Assembly (NCBI RefSeq): GCF_019424165.1
Contig: NZ_JAHZAA010000023.1
Span: forward strand, 5,885-30,492
Source: Desulfovibrio sp.
Lineage (GTDB): Bacteria; Desulfobacterota; Desulfovibrionia; Desulfovibrionales; Desulfovibrionaceae
Length of the DNA: 24,608 nucleotides
Direction: 5' to 3'
The notes under the pieces are model-generated. The model did no database searches. It had not been told where the DNA came from and was given only the letters and a program-made list of their open reading frames with translations. This document shows positions 22,024 to 24,608 of this stretch, piece by piece; the first letter of the stretch is position 1; each line of letters begins with the position of its first letter. The translations under genes were made by a program, and so were the position numbers.

Positions 22024-23286
22024 TCAGAAGAGCTGCTTGCCCCCCATCCAGTGATGCTTGACGCGCCCGCGCAGTGTCTGCCCCATAAAGGGCGTGTTCA
22101 GGCTTTTGGAATACATGGTTTCCCGTGAGGCAAGCCATGTTTCGTCCGGGTCAAACAAAAAGAAGTCTGCCGGGTCGCCGGGGATAAACCCGTTCCACGG
22201 CAAGGCAAAAATTTCGCCTGGCCGGCGGCACCACAGGCGGTGCGCATCGGCCTCAGCCAGCACGCCTTCACACACAAGCCCCCAGGTAAGGCTCAGGGCC
22301 AGGTCAAGGCCGGTAAAGCCGCAGGGGGCCTCGTCCAGGGTCCCATCCTTTTCATGGGCCGCATGGGGCGCATGGTCGGTAACAAGAATGTCCACAACAC
22401 CCGTTTTCACAGCTTCACGCAGGGCATCGCGGTCACGCGCCGTGCGCAGGGGCGGGCTGACCTTGGCCTGAGTACTGTAGTTCTCAAGCGCGTGCTCGTC
22501 CAGCAGCAGGTAATGCGGGCATGTTTCCGCGCTGACCTTGACGCCGCGCGCCTTGGCCCAGCGGATGATATCCACCGTCAGTTCCGCCGAAACATGCGCA
22601 ATATGCACAGGAATATCAAGATATTCTGCAAGCATGATGTCGCGGGCGGCCTGCACGGCCTCACCTGCGGCGGGCTGCCCCTTGAGACCCAGCAGACCGC
22701 TGGTATGCCCTTCATGCATGATCCAGCCACGGGCCAGGTGCGGGTCTTCGCAATGATCAATGAGCACAAGCCCCAGATCCGCCGCATATTCCATGATACG
22801 GCGCACGAGTTCGGCATTCTCCAGCGGGCGGCCGTCATTGGAAACAGCTACGCAGCCGGCCTCCTTGAGCTCGGCCAGAGGGGCCATCATTTCACCCTTG
22901 AGGCCCACGGTGGCGGCGGCCACAGGGAACAGGCGCGGGCCGTGCGGATGGCTCTGGCGGGCCTTGTCCAGCATATGACGGGTAACGCTCGCCGTATCAT
23001 TGACGGGCTTTGTATTGGCCATGCACATGACCCCGCCAAAACCGCCGTGTGCGGCAGCTTCAAGGCCCGATGCCACGTCTTCTTTATACTCAAAGCCGGG
23101 TTCGCGCAGGTGTACGTGGGCGTCGATAAGGCTCGGCATGAGCACAAGGCCGCGCGCGTCAAAAATCTCGCAGCCTTCGGGGGGCGTGTGATGCCCCGCC
23201 GGGGTCATGGTCGTGATTTTTCCGCCGGTCACCAGAAGATCCACCGGGGCTTCCAGGTGGCGGGCATTTTTAATGCAAAGCCTCAT
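22024..23286 (-). CDS. pyrC: Dihydroorotase
   Basis: Zinc-dependent dihydroorotase, third step of de novo pyrimidine synthesis (carbamoyl-aspartate to dihydroorotate), 420 residues. It belongs to the long class I type: DAHVHLREPG with H57 and H59, the metal-bridging aspartate in SNDGRPL (D151), DHCED with H178, HIAHVS with H231, and DHAPH with D304. All expected metal ligands are present, so it should be an active enzyme and not the inactive homologue found in some ATCase complexes. It overlaps pyrB by four bases (ATGA at 23286-23283), which implies coupled translation and possibly a complex with PyrB. Confidence 0.95.
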   Translation of the reverse strand: MRLCIKNARHLEAPVDLLVTGGKITTMTPAGHHTPPEGCEIFDARGLVLMPSLIDAHVHLREPGFEYKEDVASGLEAAAHGGFGGVMCMANTKPVNDTASVTRHMLDKARQSHPHGPRLFPVAAATVGLKGEMMAPLAELKEAGCVAVSNDGRPLENAELVRRIMEYAADLGLVLIDHCEDPHLARGWIMHEGHTSGLLGLKGQPAAGEAVQAARDIMLAEYLDIPVHIAHVSAELTVDIIRWAKARGVKVSAETCPHYLLLDEHALENYSTQAKVSPPLRTARDRDALREAVKTGVVDILVTDHAPHAAHEKDGTLDEAPCGFTGLDLALSLTWGLVCEGVLAEADAHRLWCRRPGEIFALPWNGFIPGDPADFFLFDPDETWLASRETMYSKSLNTPFMGQTLRGRVKHHWMGGKQLF

Positions 23287-24239
23287 GCGCGTCCTCCATC
23301 ATTGCGCGTGGCCAGAAGATACAGCACTGCCATGCGTGTGGCCACGCCCGCAGCCACCTGATCAAGTACCAGGCTTGCGGGGGCATCGGCCATATCGTCT
23401 GAAATTTCCAGGCCCCGGTTCATGGGACCGGGGTGCAGCACACCGGCGCCGGGCCGGGCCAGCGCCATGTGTTCAAGACCAAGGCAGAAGCGCCGCGAAT
23501 ATTCGGCCAGATCGGGCAAAAGCCCTGCCTGCTGCCGCTCCAGTTGCAAGCGCAGGCACATTACGGCGTCCACATCGCGCACTGCCTGCCTTAAATCGGT
23601 ATATACCTCCACCGGCCAGCGGTCCACCCCGGCGGGCAGCAGGGTGCGCGGGGCGCATACCCGTATGCGCACGCCAAGGCTGGTAAGCAGGTGGATATTG
23701 GAGCGCGCCACCCGGCTGTGAGCTATATCGCCCAGAATAAGCAGGGTACGGCCCTCAAAGGAATTCTTCCAGGCTTCACGCAGGCTGAAGCAGTCCAGCA
23801 GCGCCTGTGTGGGATGGGCATGCCAGCCATCGCCGCCGTTCACCACGCCGCAGGGCAGCAGGTCTGCCACATAGCGTGCCGCGCCGCTGCTGGAATGGCG
23901 CATGACGATGACATCCGGAGACATGGCCTGAAGCGTCAGGGCCGTATCCTTGAGGCTTTCACCCTTGTTGAGGCTTGAGCCGCTCTTGCCCAGCGCAAAA
24001 GTGTCTGCCGAAAGGCGTTTGCCCGCCACATCAAAGGATGTTTTGGTACGCGTGCTGTTTTCCACAAAAAAAAGCACTACGGTCTTGCCCTTGAGGGTAG
24101 GAACCTTTTTGACCGGGCGGCTGTTTATTTCCTGAAAGCTGGCGGCCAGATCAAGCAGATGCAGGGTATCCGCCCTGCTCAACTGCGTTACGTCCAGCAG
24201 GTCCTTGTGCGGCCAGTGGTAGCGATTGTCGGTATTCAT
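23283..24239 (-). CDS. pyrB: Aspartate carbamoyltransferase catalytic subunit
   Basis: Aspartate carbamoyltransferase, condensing carbamoyl phosphate with aspartate, 318 residues. The carbamoyl-phosphate site STRTKTSF lies at 62-69, followed by RHSSSGA (114-120) and HPTQALLD (142-149); HPGPMNRG near the C-terminus is also typical. No regulatory subunit gene pyrI is next to it; the partner is pyrC, as in bacteria that form PyrB-PyrC assemblies. ATG 24239 is chosen because the family sequence begins there. The TTG at 24281 would put the attenuator hairpin in the coding frame. The ribosome-binding site is poor. Control is likely through the attenuator just upstream. Confidence 0.94.
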   Translation of the reverse strand: MNTDNRYHWPHKDLLDVTQLSRADTLHLLDLAASFQEINSRPVKKVPTLKGKTVVLFFVENSTRTKTSFDVAGKRLSADTFALGKSGSSLNKGESLKDTALTLQAMSPDVIVMRHSSSGAARYVADLLPCGVVNGGDGWHAHPTQALLDCFSLREAWKNSFEGRTLLILGDIAHSRVARSNIHLLTSLGVRIRVCAPRTLLPAGVDRWPVEVYTDLRQAVRDVDAVMCLRLQLERQQAGLLPDLAEYSRRFCLGLEHMALARPGAGVLHPGPMNRGLEISDDMADAPASLVLDQVAAGVATRMAVLYLLATRNDGGRA

Positions 24240-24259
24240 GGCAGTGCTGTGTAAAAGGT

Positions 24260-24286
24260 AAAAAAAAGCCCCGCTTTTCAACGGGG
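24260..24286 (-). terminator. Intrinsic terminator/attenuator in the pyrB leader
   Basis: On the minus strand CCCCGTTGAAAAGCGGGG forms a 7-bp stem (one wobble) with a GAAA tetraloop, followed by C and T8. It ends 20 bases before the pyrB start codon. Position inside the leader suggests attenuation of the pyr transcript rather than termination of a distant gene. Confidence 0.8.
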
Positions 24287-24400
24287 AACGACGGGTACGG
24301 CTGCAGCCCTGAACGGCGGGAACTTCAAAAAATCCGGCAGACCGGGCGCTGGAAAAAACGCCCGCCCTGAACCACGTGTTTCGGGAGCGACAGACATCAT
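24278..24400 (-). CDS. Possible pyrB leader peptide
   Basis: A short frame of 40 residues from ATG 24400 (or 39 from the adjacent ATG 24397), with AAAGGA at 24407-24402 in front of it. It is proline-rich and ends at a TGA (24280-24278) located in the loop of the pyrB attenuator. An ATG at 24466 would give 62 residues but has no ribosome-binding site. Enterobacterial pyrBI has a 44-residue leader peptide running into its attenuator, so the size and position match. No protein similarity is expected or seen. Existence is inferred from arrangement only. Confidence 0.4.
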   Translation of the reverse strand: MMSVAPETRGSGRAFFPAPGLPDFLKFPPFRAAAVPVVPR

Positions 24401-24492
24401 GTCCTTTATGTAGGCGCGCCAGGGTGCTTTGTAAAGCAAAAAGTCTGTTGACGCCCGCAGGGCCATTGTCTAGTTAGAAGAAGGCCATACCA
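24287..24492. other. pyrB leader region with U6 tracts and a rod-like pairing
   Basis: Read on the minus strand, the leader has T6 runs at 24358-24353 and 24332-24327, upstream of the attenuator. The same DNA can fold into a long rod on either strand: GCCCTG/CAGGGC, CGGG/CCCG and CGACAGAC/GTCTGTTG enclose a tip with the perfect hairpin TGCTTT/AAAGCA. A minus-strand TTTACA-N17-TACATA lies before the leader-peptide ATGs and is a weak promoter candidate. Confidence 0.4.
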
Positions 24493-24529
24493 CCGGGCGC
24501 GCCCGAAAGGCGCTTGCCCGGCCTTTTTT
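24493..24529 (+). terminator. Plus-strand intrinsic terminator without a matching gene
   Basis: CCGGGCGCGCC and GGCGC-TT-GCCCGG form an 11-bp stem with a 2-base bulge and a CGAAA loop, followed by CC and T6 on the plus strand. No plus-strand coding gene precedes it. Confidence 0.65.
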
Positions 24530-24530
24530 G

Positions 24531-24565
24531 ACGGCTTGTCCGGGCCGGGTTGCCGTCCTTTTATC
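24531..24565 (+). other. Second plus-strand hairpin with short T-run
   Basis: GACGGC and GCCGTC pair around a GC-rich loop immediately after the preceding terminator, and CTTTTA follows. It would act as a back-up terminator in the same direction. The rest of the window to 24608 is AT-rich with T-runs and no gene. Confidence 0.4.
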
Positions 24566-24608
24566 AGGGCTGTTTTTGTATTTTTTCAGTATGTTCCGGA
24601 ACTTTTCA

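Noticed and set aside
22240..23361. Plus-strand frame of 373 codons opposite pyrC
   Set aside because: Antisense shadow; pyrC on the other strand has every expected metal ligand.

Overview
The window looks like chromosome from a GC-rich deltaproteobacterial sulfate reducer, most likely Desulfovibrio in the broad sense. The best pointers are an outer-membrane porin of the Desulfovibrio homotrimeric type, paired MinD-type ATPases carrying ferredoxin inserts next to NifX-like proteins (the gene set of the Desulfovibrio orange-protein clusters), and a DUF134 regulator. No rRNA, tRNA, IS element, phage gene or CRISPR array was found. All family assignments come from reading the translated sequence; no database search was run.

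Left part (1-7590): the tail of an unrecognised gene; two tandem 37-bp hairpin repeats; an inorganic pyrophosphatase with a signal peptide; a LysR regulator divergent from the porin; and a large membrane protein of unknown function (about 1020 residues), closed by a strong terminator.

Middle part (7590-14530, + strand): a carbohydrate-acid catabolic cluster. It holds a DeoR-type regulator, a DUF1537 four-carbon acid-sugar kinase, PdxA2, a GntP-type permease, a glycerate 2-kinase and a 100-residue three-helix membrane protein. The predicted pathway is uptake of D-threonate or D-erythronate, phosphorylation, and oxidative decarboxylation to dihydroxyacetone phosphate, with glycerate entering glycolysis through the second kinase. 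Two related palindromes lie directly behind the permease gene and the small membrane gene, and a 413-bp gap rich in hairpins precedes the glycerate kinase.

Next part (14548-19130, - strand): a TetR-family gene broken by a one-base frameshift, then an orange-protein-like set. Transcription order is NifX-like, MinD/ferredoxin ATPase, MinD/ferredoxin ATPase, NifX-like, and, after a hairpin-rich gap, a DUF134 DNA-binding domain fused to a NifX-like domain. A promoter with an overlapping palindromic operator sits upstream of the first gene.

Right part (19160-24608, - strand): a MEMO-family protein (AmmeMemoRadiSam protein B) with a structured leader, then the pyrB-pyrC-aldehyde dehydrogenase run. 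The pyrB leader holds a possible leader peptide whose stop codon lies in the loop of an intrinsic terminator, with two U6 tracts upstream. This resembles UTP-sensitive attenuation of enterobacterial pyrBI. The outer edge also carries terminator-like hairpins pointing along the + strand with no + gene in front of them, so a small RNA there is possible.
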